36,825 nucleotides of DNA, taken from contig NZ_RJPS01000001.1 of the NCBI RefSeq assembly GCF_003943505.1, forward strand, positions 94,350 to 131,174, written 5' to 3'. This document shows positions 8,158-17,500 of the stretch, one piece after another. Positions within the stretch are counted from its first letter, which is position 1. Each line of letters opens with the position of its first letter. Both the position numbers and the translations under genes were made by a program. This DNA is from Streptococcus cristatus. GTDB taxonomy: Bacteria > Bacillota > Bacilli > Lactobacillales > Streptococcaceae. A model generated the notes under the pieces. That model had not been told where the DNA came from. It made no database searches and worked only from the letters and a program-made list of their open reading frames with translations.

Positions 8158-8568
8158 CTATATGAGAATTCCTTCCAAATGATCCAATTCGTGCTGGCAG
8201 ATTTGCGCTGGAAAATCCTCTAACGTGATGGTCTTCTTTAGCCAATTCTGATCCAGATATTCGACCGTGATTTTCTGGTAACGAATGGTTGACCGACTGC
8301 CTGTTAAGGATAGACAGCCCTCTTCCGTTTCATAAGCTCCTGATTTCTGAATGAGAATTGGATTAAACATGACCATGGGCAACATACCATACATAAAAAT
8401 AATCACCCGCTTTTGGGAACCAATCATATTGGCAGCAAGACCGACACAAGACTCTCTATGAGCCAACAAGGTATCCTGCAAGTCCTGAGCCAAAAATAGA
8501 TCAACTTTCGTGGCAGGAACTGATTTTTGCTGTAAAAAGAAAGGATCTTTCACAATTGCTTTTTGCAT
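8158..8568 (-). CDS. Peptide deformylase paralogue with altered motif 1
   Basis: A 136-residue member of the peptide deformylase family, shorter than the ~200-residue main enzyme of streptococci. Motif 2 EGCLS (83-87, metal ligand Cys85) and motif 3 QHELDH (125-130, ligands H126 and H130, catalytic E127) are intact. Motif 1, normally GxGLAAxQ, reads CVGLAANM (41-48): the conserved Gln, which stabilises the transition state, is Met48, and the first Gly is Cys. Pneumococcus is known to have two deformylase-like genes with only one essential (defB); this looks like the other type. It may be weak, inactive or act on another substrate. Ribosome site GAGGTG precedes the ATG. It sits between the fructokinase and a membrane protein gene. 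Confidence 0.85.
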   Translation of the reverse strand: MQKAIVKDPFFLQQKSVPATKVDLFLAQDLQDTLLAHRESCVGLAANMIGSQKRVIIFMYGMLPMVMFNPILIQKSGAYETEEGCLSLTGSRSTIRYQKITVEYLDQNWLKKTITLEDFPAQICQHELDHLEGILI

Positions 8569-8586
8569 CTTTCACCTCAAATGGAA

Positions 8587-8612
8587 GAGGCTGGATTCCC
8601 TATCTCAGCCTC
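8587..8612 (-). terminator. Hairpin after the fructokinase gene
   Basis: GAGGCTG (8587-8593) and CAGCCTC (8606-8612) form a 7-bp stem plus inner pairs. On the minus strand it follows the fructokinase stop by 36 nt, with only a modest T-rich tail (CTCTTCCATTT). It resembles hairpin A of the dispersed element. Confidence 0.5.
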
Positions 8613-8648
8613 CTTCGTTTATTTGAACACTCTCAACGCCTTGTTTAC

Positions 8649-9548
8649 TTATTTTGCATAGCGTTCGCTAATATCTTTTGCGAGGACAAAATTTCCTAGT
8701 GTGGCTGAACCATTTCCTGCGACAGCCGGTGTGACAATGTAGTCACGCACATCTGGCACTGGCAGGTAGCCATTGAGCAGGACAGTGAATTTCTCACGAA
8801 CACGGTCCAGCATGTGCTGCTGTGCCATCACACCACCACCAAAGACAATAACATCTGGACGGAAAGTCACCGTTGCTTGAATAGCTGCCTGCGCAATATA
8901 GTAAGCCTGAATATCCCAGACAGAATTATTGAGCTCAATATTTTCACCACGCACACCAGTCCGCGCTTCTAAGCTAGGACCAGCTGCTAAGCCTTCCAAA
9001 CATCCCTTGTGGAAAGGACAAACGCCATTAAAGCCTTTTTCTTCATCCATCGGGTGCTTAGCCACATAGTAGTGACCCATTTCTGGGTGGCCTGTCCCCC
9101 CAACAAATTCACCACGTTGGATAGCACCAGCGCCAATTCCCGTTCCAATCGTATAATAAACCAGATTTTCAATGCGACCGCCAGCATTATTGCGGGCTAC
9201 AACTTCACCATAGGCAGAGCTGTTGACATCTGTCGTAAAGTAAATAGGCACATTCAAAGCACGACGAAGCGCTCCTACGATGTCTACATTTGCCCAATGT
9301 GGTTTTGGAGTTGTCGTAATGTAGCCATATGTTTTTGAATTAGGGTCAATATCAATTGGACCGAAAGAGCCCACTGCCAGACCTGCTAAATTATCAAAAC
9401 GAGAGAAAAACTCAACCGTTTTATCTAACGTCTCAATCGGCGTGGTCGTAGGAAATTGTGTCTTTTCTACAACATTAAAATTTTCATCACCCACAGCACA
9501 GATAAACTTCGTTCCACCAGCTTCTAAACTTCCGTACAATTTTGTCAT
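8649..9548 (-). CDS. scrK: Fructokinase, ROK family
   Basis: A 299-residue cytosolic kinase that phosphorylates fructose released when sucrose-6-phosphate is split, feeding fructose-6-phosphate to glycolysis. The ROK features are visible: a phosphate-binding GSLEAGGTKFICAVG at the N-terminus, the second ATP motif YYTIGTGIGAGAI, and the zinc-type cluster GHPEMGHYYV..CPFHKGCLEG. The frame is open up to a GTG at 9557, but that GTG is part of the ribosome site; ATG at 9548 (MTKLYGSLEAGG) fits. It is next to scrA, transcribed the same way but with its own promoter and after the scrA terminator. Length and motifs agree with ScrK of S. mutans. Specificity for fructose is inferred from family and location. 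Confidence 0.9.
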   Translation of the reverse strand: MTKLYGSLEAGGTKFICAVGDENFNVVEKTQFPTTTPIETLDKTVEFFSRFDNLAGLAVGSFGPIDIDPNSKTYGYITTTPKPHWANVDIVGALRRALNVPIYFTTDVNSSAYGEVVARNNAGGRIENLVYYTIGTGIGAGAIQRGEFVGGTGHPEMGHYYVAKHPMDEEKGFNGVCPFHKGCLEGLAAGPSLEARTGVRGENIELNNSVWDIQAYYIAQAAIQATVTFRPDVIVFGGGVMAQQHMLDRVREKFTVLLNGYLPVPDVRDYIVTPAVAGNGSATLGNFVLAKDISERYAK

Positions 9549-9578
9549 TTCAAACACCTCTTGTATTCTTTATACTCC

Positions 9579-9605
9579 ATTATAGCATATTTCCATATTG
9601 GAAAT
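9579..9605 (-). promoter_or_regulatory. Promoter of scrK with an inverted repeat at the -35 position
   Basis: On the minus strand TGCTATAAT (extended -10, TATAAT at 9584-9579) precedes scrK. The usual -35 place is taken by a perfect inverted repeat ATTTCC-N5-GGAAAT (9589-9605), which could be an operator or activator site; its regulator is not known to me. Confidence 0.5.
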
Positions 9606-9650
9606 GGCTCTATATTTTAGATTTTCCTCTGTAAATCTTAGCACTCAAGT

Positions 9651-9683
9651 AAAAAACGAACAAACATAAGTTGTTCGTTTTCC
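9651..9683 (-). terminator. Intrinsic terminator of scrA
   Basis: AAAACGAACAA (9653-9663) pairs with TTGTTCGTTTT (9671-9681), an 11-bp stem with a 7-nt loop and a T-run on the minus strand. An outer pair AATCTTAGC (9634-9642) with GCTAAGATT (9701-9709) encloses it and reaches the scrA stop codon. Confidence 0.85.
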
Positions 9684-9707
9684 TTTGTTGACTTTCTCTA
9701 GCTAAGA

Positions 9708-11594
9708 TTAAGCTTTCACTTCAATAATCGCATCGCCTTTAGCAACCGTTCCTTCTGTTACTGGAGTCACAGAAGCGTAGTCAGCTGTGTTAGTCACGAT
9801 AACCATAGTCGTGTCATCCAGACCAGCTGCTGCGATTTTAGCTGAATCAAAAGTTCCAATAATATCGCCAGCTTTGACTTTAGAACCTTGAGAAACTTTT
9901 TGATCAAATCCTTCGCCATTCATAGACACTGTGTCAATACCAACGTGGATCAGGATTTCAGCACCATTAGCTGTCTTCAAACCATAAGCATGGCCTGTCG
10001 CAAAAGCAATTGTCACTTCTGCATCGGCTGGGGCATAAACAACACCTTCAGTTGGTTTAATCGCAATCCCTTGACCCATTGCACCACTTGCAAAGACTGG
10101 ATCATTAACATCAGCTAAAGCAACTGCACTACCAACGATTGGAGAAATGATTGTTTCATCTTGGAGAGCCGCTGGAACATTACCAGTTGTTTCTTCTTTG
10201 ACCAGACGCTCTGTAGTAGCATTCGTAGCAACTTCAGCTTCATCTTCGTAACCAAACATGTAAGTAAGGGCAAAACCAAGAGCAAATGATACAGCTACCA
10301 TGAAGAGATATTGGAAGAGTTGTCCATTACCAATGTAAAGCATTGTACCTGGGATGATGGTGATACCATTACCAGTACCAGCAAGGCCAAGGATAGAAGC
10401 CAAGCCACCACCGACAGCACCAGCGATCAATGAAAGGAAGAATGGTTTGCGGTAACGCAAGTTAACCCCGAAGATAGCAGGCTCTGTAATACCAAGGAAG
10501 GCAGAAAGAGCAGCTGGGAAGGCAAGAGTTTTAAGTTTAGGATTTTTAGTTTTGACACCAACAGCAACGGTTGCAGCACCTTGAGCTGTCATAGCAGCTG
10601 TGATGATTGCGTTGAATGGGTTAGCATGGTCAGCTGCAAGCAATTGCACTTCAAGCAAGTTGAAGATATGGTGTACACCTGATACGACAATCAATTGGTG
10701 AACTCCACCGATCAGCAAACCACCTAGACCGAATGGCAAACCAAGAATAGCTTTTGTACCAATAAGGATGTAGTTTTCAACAACGTGGAATACTGGTCCA
10801 ATCACGAAAAGTCCAAGAATTGACATCACCAAAAGGGTTACAAATGGTGTGACCAAAAGATCCAAGACATCTGGAACAACCTTACGGACAGCTTTTTCAA
10901 ACTTAGCTCCGACAACCCCGATAATGAAGGCTGGAAGAACAGAACCTTGCAAACCAACGACTGGGATGAAGCCGAAGAATTTCATTGCAGTCACTTCACC
11001 ACCAGAAGCAACAGCCCAAGCATTTGGAAGTGAGCCTGAAACAAGCATCATACCAAGAACGATACCAACGGCTGGATTTCCACCGAATACACGGAAGGTT
11101 GACCAAACCACCAAACCTGGTAGGATAATGAAGGCTGTATCTGTTAAGATTTGAGTATAGGTCGTTACATCATCTGGAAGTGTCATACCAAGGGCAGTTA
11201 ACAGCCCACGAACACCCATGAAGAGACCAGTTGCTACGATAACTGGGATGATTGGTACAAATACGTCACCGAATGTACGGATGGCGCGTTGGAACCAATT
11301 CCCTTGCTTAGCAGCTTCTGCTTTCATGTCATCTTTTGATGAAGTCGGCAAACCTAAGGCTACAACTTCGTCATAAATCTTATTAACCGTACCTGTACCA
11401 AAGATGATTTGGTATTGGCCTGAGTTAAAGAAAGCTCCCTGAACTTTTTCTAGGTTCTCGACAGTATTTTTGTCGATTTTACCTTCATCTTTAACCATGA
11501 CGCGCAGACGAGTCGCACAGTGGGCTACACTGTTAACGTTCTCACGTCCACCCAAGGCTTCGATGACCTTTTTTGCAATTTCAGTATTAGTCAT
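9708..11594 (-). CDS. scrA: Sucrose-specific PTS enzyme II, domains B-C-A
   Basis: Membrane permease that imports sucrose and phosphorylates it to sucrose-6-phosphate. The 628-residue product has IIB at the N-terminus with the phosphocysteine in NSVAHCATRLRV (Cys26), a IIC domain with about ten hydrophobic segments from ~105 to 450 and the family motif GITEPAIFG, and a glucose-type IIA domain with the phospho-His in EILIHVGIDTV (His550). An in-frame TTG lies two codons before the ATG at 11594; it is only 4 nt from AAGGAG, so the ATG, though 10 nt away, is preferred. The gene is divergent from scrB-scrR, the classic sucrose arrangement of S. mutans. Specificity comes mainly from this context. 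Confidence 0.95.
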   Translation of the reverse strand: MTNTEIAKKVIEALGGRENVNSVAHCATRLRVMVKDEGKIDKNTVENLEKVQGAFFNSGQYQIIFGTGTVNKIYDEVVALGLPTSSKDDMKAEAAKQGNWFQRAIRTFGDVFVPIIPVIVATGLFMGVRGLLTALGMTLPDDVTTYTQILTDTAFIILPGLVVWSTFRVFGGNPAVGIVLGMMLVSGSLPNAWAVASGGEVTAMKFFGFIPVVGLQGSVLPAFIIGVVGAKFEKAVRKVVPDVLDLLVTPFVTLLVMSILGLFVIGPVFHVVENYILIGTKAILGLPFGLGGLLIGGVHQLIVVSGVHHIFNLLEVQLLAADHANPFNAIITAAMTAQGAATVAVGVKTKNPKLKTLAFPAALSAFLGITEPAIFGVNLRYRKPFFLSLIAGAVGGGLASILGLAGTGNGITIIPGTMLYIGNGQLFQYLFMVAVSFALGFALTYMFGYEDEAEVATNATTERLVKEETTGNVPAALQDETIISPIVGSAVALADVNDPVFASGAMGQGIAIKPTEGVVYAPADAEVTIAFATGHAYGLKTANGAEILIHVGIDTVSMNGEGFDQKVSQGSKVKAGDIIGTFDSAKIAAAGLDDTTMVIVTNTADYASVTPVTEGTVAKGDAIIEVKA

Positions 11595-11632
11595 TTGCAA
11601 AAATCTCCTTATAAAAATATTGTAAAACTTTT

Positions 11633-11646
11633 TGAAAGCGATTTTA
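11633..11646. promoter_or_regulatory. ScrR/CcpA-type operator near scrA
   Basis: TGAAAGCGATTTTA resembles the operator core bound by LacI/GalR proteins (TGnAAnCGnTnnCA). It lies between the scrA promoter and the scrA start, where a bound repressor would block scrA transcription. Confidence 0.5.
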
Positions 11647-11663
11647 TCACCTTTACGAATATT

Positions 11664-11701
11664 ATTTTACCATGATTCAGAAATATGTCAAGCGTTTTAC
11701 A
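11664..11701 (-). promoter_or_regulatory. scrA promoter overlapped by a second operator
   Basis: On the minus strand TTGACA (11691-11686), a 16-nt spacer and TAAAAT (11669-11664) form a good promoter. A LacI-type site, TGTAAAACGCTTGA on the minus strand (11701-11688), covers the -35 box. S. mutans ScrR is known to bind two sites in the equivalent intergenic region. Confidence 0.65.
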
Positions 11702-11728
11702 GAAAAAATATTTTTTTACTGTTAAATG

Positions 11729-11757
11729 TTGATTTTTCAGCAGAAAACGTTTACTAT
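11729..11757 (+). promoter_or_regulatory. scrB promoter with operator in the spacer
   Basis: TTGATT (11729-11734), a 17-nt spacer and TACTAT (11752-11757) lie before scrB. AGAAAACGTTTACT (11742-11755), a near-perfect LacI-type palindrome, occupies the spacer and -10, so ScrR or CcpA binding would exclude RNA polymerase. Confidence 0.6.
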
Positions 11758-11793
11758 AGTAATAAGAAATAATATGATTTGGAGGACAAAAGA

Positions 11794-13248
11794 TTGGCTT
11801 GGACGACTGAAAAACGCTACAAACGCTATGAAGACTGGACTCAGGAAGAGGTACAGCAGATCAAAGAAAACATCGCTAAATCTCCTTGGCGGGCTAACTA
11901 CCATGTGGAGCCTCAGACAGGTCTGCTCAATGACCCCAATGGCTTTTCTTACTTTGACGGCAAGTGGGTGGTGTTTTATCAAAACTTTCCTTTCGGGGCA
12001 GCACACGGTCTCAAATGCTGGGTTCAGATGGAAAGCGATGACCTAGTCCACTTCACCGAAACTGGCCTTCGAGTGCTGCCAGATACTGCTCTGGACAGCC
12101 ACGGCGCCTACTCTGGCTCTGCCATGCAGTTTGATGACAAGCTCTTTCTCTTCTACACTGGCAATGTCCGTGATGAGAACTGGGTGCGTCACCCTTATCA
12201 AATCGGTGCCTTGTTAGACAAATCAGGCAAGCTCGAAAAAATTGACAAGGTTTTGATTGAACAACCTACTGAGGCTACTGACCACTTCCGCGATCCACAG
12301 ATTTTCAACTACAAAGGGCAATCCTATGCTATTGTCGGTGGGCAAAATCTAGACAAGCAAGGCTATGTCAAGCTTTACAAGGCTGTTGATAACGACTATA
12401 CCAACTGGGAAGCCGTCGGTGATTTGGACTTTGCCAATGACAAGACAGCCTACATGATGGAGTGTCCAAACCTTGTCTTTATCAATGACCGGCCAGTCCT
12501 GCTCTACTGCCCTCAAGGCTTGTCCAAGGAGGTGCTGGATTATGACAATATTTATCCAAATATGTATAAAATAGGTCAATCGTTTGACACAAACAAAGCT
12601 GCTATGATTGATCCTAGCCCTATCCAAAATCTGGACTACGGTTTCGACTGCTACGCGACCCAAGCCTTTAACGCACCTGACGGCCGTGCACTCGCTGTCA
12701 GCTGGCTAGGCTTGCCTGATGTGGAATACCCTTCTGACCGCTTCGACCATCAAGGAACCTTCTCACTCGTCAAGGAATTGACCCTGAAAGACGGCAAGCT
12801 CTACCAATACCCAGTCCCAGCCATCAAGAATTTACGAGCAGAGGCTCAGCCTTTCGCTGCTTTGGCAGAAAGCAAGAACAGCTATGAACTAGAGCTGAAT
12901 CTTGCTGCAGACACTGAGCATGAAATCGTCCTCTTTGCAGACAAGGATGGCAAAGGCCTACGCATCAATTTTGACCTCAAGGCTGGGCAAGTGACAGTTG
13001 ATCGTAGTCAGGCGGGTGAGCCATTTGCACTGGACTTTGGAACTATCCGAAGCTGTAATATTAGCAAAGAAGCCACAAGTGCTACTATCTTCATCGATAA
13101 ATCAATTTTTGAAATTTTCATCAATAAAGGAGAGAAAGTATTTTCCGGTCGTGTCTTCCCGAGAGAAGACCAAACAGGTATTGCTATTACTAATGGCAAT
13201 CCAACCGGTACTTACTATGAATTAGATTATGGTCGCAAAGCTAACTGA
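11794..13248 (+). CDS. scrB: Sucrose-6-phosphate hydrolase, GH32
   Basis: Cytosolic beta-fructosidase that splits sucrose-6-phosphate into glucose-6-phosphate and fructose. The frame opens at a TTG (11779) that overlaps the ribosome site GGAGG (11781-11785); the TTG at 11794, 8 nt after that site, is the likely start and gives 484 residues beginning MAWTTEKRYKRYEDW. GH32 landmarks are present: GLLNDPNG with the nucleophile Asp47, FRDP with Asp167, and MMECPNL with acid/base Glu223, then a C-terminal beta-sandwich ending in the ..IFINKGEKVFSGRVFP.. segment. It heads the scrB-scrR unit and overlaps scrR by 20 nt. Expression should fall when ScrR binds in the absence of sucrose. Confidence 0.95.
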   Translation: MAWTTEKRYKRYEDWTQEEVQQIKENIAKSPWRANYHVEPQTGLLNDPNGFSYFDGKWVVFYQNFPFGAAHGLKCWVQMESDDLVHFTETGLRVLPDTALDSHGAYSGSAMQFDDKLFLFYTGNVRDENWVRHPYQIGALLDKSGKLEKIDKVLIEQPTEATDHFRDPQIFNYKGQSYAIVGGQNLDKQGYVKLYKAVDNDYTNWEAVGDLDFANDKTAYMMECPNLVFINDRPVLLYCPQGLSKEVLDYDNIYPNMYKIGQSFDTNKAAMIDPSPIQNLDYGFDCYATQAFNAPDGRALAVSWLGLPDVEYPSDRFDHQGTFSLVKELTLKDGKLYQYPVPAIKNLRAEAQPFAALAESKNSYELELNLAADTEHEIVLFADKDGKGLRINFDLKAGQVTVDRSQAGEPFALDFGTIRSCNISKEATSATIFIDKSIFEIFINKGEKVFSGRVFPREDQTGIAITNGNPTGTYYELDYGRKAN

Positions 13249-14194
13249 TGTAGCAAAACTAGCAGGAGTCAGCCCCACAACTGTTTCCCGCGTCATCAAC
13301 AGAAAAGGCTACTTGTCTGACAAAACGATTTCGAAGGTTGAGGCGGCCATGCGAGAATTGGCCTACAAACCTAACAATCTGGCACGTAGCCTCCAAGGAA
13401 AATCAGCCAAGCTAATCGGGCTCATCTTCCCCAATATCAGCAATGTCTTTTATGCAGAATTGATTGGCAAGCTAGAGCACGAGCTCTTTAAACAAGGCTA
13501 TAAAACCATTATCTGCAATAGCGAGCACGACTCTGACAAGGAGCGTGAATACCTTGAGATGCTGGAGGCTAATCAGGTGGACGGCATTATTTCCGGTAGC
13601 CACAATCTAGGCATCGAAGACTACAATCGCGTGACTGCTCCTATCATTTCCTTTGACCGTAACCTTTCACCAGATATTCCAGTTGTCTCCTCAGACAACT
13701 ATGGTGGTGGAGTGCTGGCTGCTCAGACCTTGGTCAAGGCTGGCGCTCAAAACATCATCATGATCACCGGCAATGACAACTCCAACTCGCCGACCGGCCT
13801 GCGCCATGCTGGTTTCGCCTCTGTCCTGCCGGACGCTCCTATCATCAATGTGTCCAGCGACTTTTCTCCAGTCCGAAAGGAAATGGAAATCAAACACATT
13901 TTGACCCACAAGAAGCCAGATGCTATCTTCGCTTCAGATGATTTGACAGCTATTCTAGTCATGAAAGTCGCTCAGGAGCTAGACATCCAGATTCCTGAAG
14001 ATTTAAAAATCATCGGCTACGACGGCACCTACTTTGTGGAGAACTACTACCCTCAGCTGGCAACCATTAAGCAACCGCTGAAAGAGATTGCCAAACTTCT
14101 GGTCGATTTACTGCTACAAAAAATTGACAAGCAAGAAGTCACAACAACGGGCTACTTCCTGCCGGTGAACCTCTTGCCAGGCAAGAGTGTGTAA
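13229..14194 (+). CDS. scrR: Sucrose operon repressor, LacI/GalR family
   Basis: A 321-residue transcriptional repressor of scrA and scrB. The N-terminus is a LacI-type helix-turn-helix (LTDVAKLAGVSPTTVSRVIN, residues 5-24) followed by the hinge YKPNNLARSLQGKSAKLIG and a periplasmic-binding-protein-like effector domain (IGLIFPNISNVFYAELI..). The ATG at 13229 lies inside scrB, and the peptide MVAKLTDVAKLAGV agrees with ScrR proteins I recall, so translation is probably coupled to scrB. In S. mutans ScrR binds the scrA-scrB intergenic region and is released by a sugar signal derived from sucrose or fructose. A 15-bp-stem terminator follows the gene by about 105 nt. Confidence 0.93.
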   Translation: MVAKLTDVAKLAGVSPTTVSRVINRKGYLSDKTISKVEAAMRELAYKPNNLARSLQGKSAKLIGLIFPNISNVFYAELIGKLEHELFKQGYKTIICNSEHDSDKEREYLEMLEANQVDGIISGSHNLGIEDYNRVTAPIISFDRNLSPDIPVVSSDNYGGGVLAAQTLVKAGAQNIIMITGNDNSNSPTGLRHAGFASVLPDAPIINVSSDFSPVRKEMEIKHILTHKKPDAIFASDDLTAILVMKVAQELDIQIPEDLKIIGYDGTYFVENYYPQLATIKQPLKEIAKLLVDLLLQKIDKQEVTTTGYFLPVNLLPGKSV

Positions 14195-14225
14195 TTTTCA
14201 TTCAATCCCTACTAAATAAGAAAAT

Positions 14226-14532
14226 GGAGTTTGGGACAAAAAGATTTCAATTTTTAAAAGTCTTAATTATTAAGCCCTTAAAATCTATAATTAAATGCGA
14301 AAAGCGAACAAAACAGAATTCTGATTACCAGAAAACTAGTTTTGTTCGCTTTTTATATTTGAGGTCGGACTTTTGTCCCAAACTCCTCAATTGTCTTTGG
14401 ATTGTCGAGCAAGACGCAGTGGTTGAGTGGGCTCTACTAGGCTGATTTCATCAGCTTTTACAGCCCTACTCAACTGTGCGGAGGTGGGACGACGAAATCG
14501 AATTCTAACGAATTACCGATTTCTGTCCCACT
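14226..14532 (+). repeat. Dispersed three-hairpin element, copy 2 (hairpin A split)
   Basis: Copy 2 occupies the convergent gap between scrR and the pullulanase gene. Hairpin B (14422-14474) and hairpin C (14484-14531, GTGGGAC..GTCCCAC) match the other copies closely. Hairpin A differs: its two arms, GGAGTTTGGGACAAAA (14226-14241) and TTTTGTCCCAAACTCC (14371-14386), are perfect 16-nt complements but stand 129 nt apart, with the scrR terminator between them. The tail after hairpin C is only weakly T-rich and reaches the pullulanase stop codon. No gene lies in 14195-14538. Confidence 0.85.
14300..14353 (+). terminator. Long-stem intrinsic terminator of scrB-scrR
   Basis: AAAAGCGAACAAAAC (14300-14314) and GTTTTGTTCGCTTTT (14339-14353) form a perfect 15-bp stem followed by T residues. 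The 24-nt loop is preceded by the small palindrome CAGAATTCTG (14314-14323). The hairpin lies between the two arms of a 16-bp inverted repeat (14226-14241 with 14371-14386). Confidence 0.85.
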
Positions 14533-14538
14533 CTCACT

Positions 14539-17500
14539 TTATTGCTTCTTTCTAAAAGTGAACAAGCCAGCCAAGAAGGCAAGAGAACCACCTAAAATCG
14601 CCAGCAGGGAAGTTTCTGTGCCCGTTTTCGGCAAGACTTTTTCTGTCGAAGCTGTCACACTAGGACTTACTTTGTCCTGCTGTGGCTCTGCAGCAAGTGG
14701 CTTTTGACTCTCTGACGATAGAGATGTAGATGGAACTTGAACAAGCTTATTGGACAAGCTAGGACTAGGGTTTTGTTCTTTTTGAAGCTCCTTAACGCTG
14801 CCTTGAGACGGTTTTTGCTGGGTGTCTTTACTTGTATCTTGAGGCTTTTCTTCTTGAGCTGGACTCGCCTTTTTAATCCGCAAAATTGTCGCTGTCAGCG
14901 GAGCTAGGGTCAAGCCATTGCTGTTTCTGGTGACACCAGCTGGATTCGAAATAGCTGTAATTCCTGCGCTATTGCCATCAGCCACAACCTCTGCACCTGC
15001 TAGATGTTTGTAGGTTTCACCAAAGTTGAAGTTTCGCTCCTTTTTGTCTGCATTGACAAAGACTGCATAAATATCGCCATTTGAAGCAACCACTTGGTAG
15101 CCGAGAACAAGATCCTCTTTCTCAACGCCATCCTTGCCAGGCTGGGTAATGAGAGTCACATTTTGATCTACTTCATCTTTGGAACTGCGAGTGAAGGCGT
15201 CCGTTGATTTCCGCAGACTAATCAAGCCCTTCATATAGGCACGGCTCTTGGCATTTTCTGGGAATTTCTCCGAATCAGTCGCCTTGGTCCAATCAAAATG
15301 ATTGACCGCGTCGCTCGAATCATAAGAATCATGAATGAAATACGGATATTCAAACGGCGTGCCGTCCTCATTGGTCAACAAATGCGCTTTGTTTGGGACC
15401 TTGTCTTCGGAAACAGGATATTTATAGGCAGGATCGCGGAATTGCTTGGTTCGGCCGTATTCTTGTCCAGAGTGGATAAATGGTGTTCCTTGCGAAGTCA
15501 GCATCATCAGATTTCCCAGGCGCAGACGGCGATGGATCTCTTGATTATTGGCAGCGACTGCTGGATCTTTCTTGATTGACTGGGCAATGATATCAAAGAG
15601 GGTCAGATTATCATGGGCTGCAATGTATTGGATCACATCCCCTGGGCTATCTGCCTCAAAATTGGTTGGCTGTGCCTTGATATTCTTGAAAACATCTTCT
15701 ACATTTCGTTTACCACCAGTGATAAAGGCTGGTGTTCCCTCATTTGGATAACCTGATTTCAAGGTGTTGCGAATATCATCTGAGAAGACCGCCACCGTGT
15801 CTGTTGACTTCATCCAAGTTTGGTCAGCAGGCTGGACTGCTTTATTTTCATCACCTGCATAAGTCTTCCAGCCCTCACCCAGCATAATGAGATTTGGATT
15901 GAGCTTTTTAGCTTCTTCAAAAGCTTTTTGAATGGACTCTGCATCATGGTCTCCCATCATATCAAAGCGGAAACCATCTACCTTGTACTGCTCTGTCAGA
16001 TACTTGATCGAATCCACCAAGACCCGTCTGCTCATATAGTGAGTAGTCCCCAAGCGGCCGCCACCAAAGCTGGTTCTCGGTGTACCATCCGCGTCCATAA
16101 AGTGGTAGTAGTTGGGCTCCAAGTCCTCAAAGATAGAGGTCTTGGCTGTGTGATTATAGACCACATCCATGATAACGCCCATGCCACGCTTATGAATTTC
16201 ATTGACAAGATTTTTGAATTCCTCAATGCGCTTAGCTGGGTCTGTCGGTGTGCTCGAATACATACCTGTCAGCGAGAAGTAGTTTTGCGGGTCATAGCCC
16301 CAGTTATAGTTGCTGTTGCTGGAAGCATACTTGTCCATGCGCTCAGCATTTTTCAGCTCATTTACAAAGTAATAACTCAGAACTGGCAAGAGCTGAACAT
16401 GAGTCACTCCTAGTTCTTTCAAATAATCCAATTTCTCAATGAAAGCTGAGAAGGTTCCAAATTGAGATTTCAAATCCTTTGAAATAGCTGGATCTGAAGT
16501 GAAATCACGGACATGTGCCTCATAAATCAAGGCATCTTCCCGCTTCTTGAAGTTCGGAATAGTAGCATAGGTCAGATCTTTCGGTCCATATTCACTTGGA
16601 TCTACAAAGGCTGCCTTGGCAATCTTGTAGGCATCCCCCTTGTCCGCATCTTCATTGTTCCAAGCTGCTAAAGACTTGGCATATGGGTCTAGCACAAGAA
16701 CTTTTTTACCACCACGGCTAATTTCATAATGATAGAAATATCCACGATAGTCAGAAAGACCTAGCCCGCTCTCAGGCGTCAAGCTACTAGTCCATGTGCC
16801 AGACTCCTCCTTCTGCATAGCTATGCGCCCAAGAACCTTGTTCTGATCTTTTTTGTCATAGACCACCAAATCGACTTGGTCCGCACTTGGTGACCAGAAG
16901 GTCAGATCCACTTGTTTGCCCGCTTGAGAAACACGCGCGCCCAAATCACCATCATACTTGTAAAGGCTGTCCTTCAACTGCCAGTTCATGCTGGTTTTGA
17001 ATTGGTCATTGCCATATTTGATAAGGTAAGGTGACTGAGCTTGATTAAAATCACCGATTAATTTTGCGCTTTTATTCTTAGAGTCCAGAACCACATCTTT
17101 AACAGTGACTTCTCCACCATCTTTGTTGGTAATTTTTAGGTTTTTCAGAATATCTTCTTTTTTAGCATTTTCTAAGGTAGAGAAAGTCGCCTCAATTTCT
17201 GTCAGGCTAACATGCTGGGCTCCTGTCATGCGGATATCATTGACAAAGTATGGGTTGGTATAAACCGTTGGATCCGCATCACGCAAGAAAATCTGGCTAG
17301 TTTTACCCAAATTTGCGAAATTATAATCCTGTTTTTGAATCTTCACATCATCTCCTGACTTACTTTCATCTAAAAGCAGGAAACCAATCATCTTTGCAGC
17401 CTCTTTCAAAGGAACATCTACGTAGCGACCGTATTTCCCAGTCTTTTCAAAGTCCACGCCATCAGGCCAATTTTGACCTGGACGTTGCACATCTCCCCAG

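Noticed and set aside
8129..8245. Longer start for the small membrane protein (225 residues)
   Set aside because: The extra 39 codons overlap the end of the deformylase gene in another frame, and the ATG at 8128 has its own ribosome site.
14224..14445. 73-codon frame across element copy 2, and similar frames at 18531-18728 and 25346-25600
   Set aside because: They run through the hairpins of the repeat element, are not alike in frame between copies and lack ribosome sites.
15820..16413. 197-codon open frame on the plus strand
   Set aside because: It is antisense to the intact pullulanase catalytic domain, has no ribosome site and gives a Cys/His-rich sequence without family resemblance.
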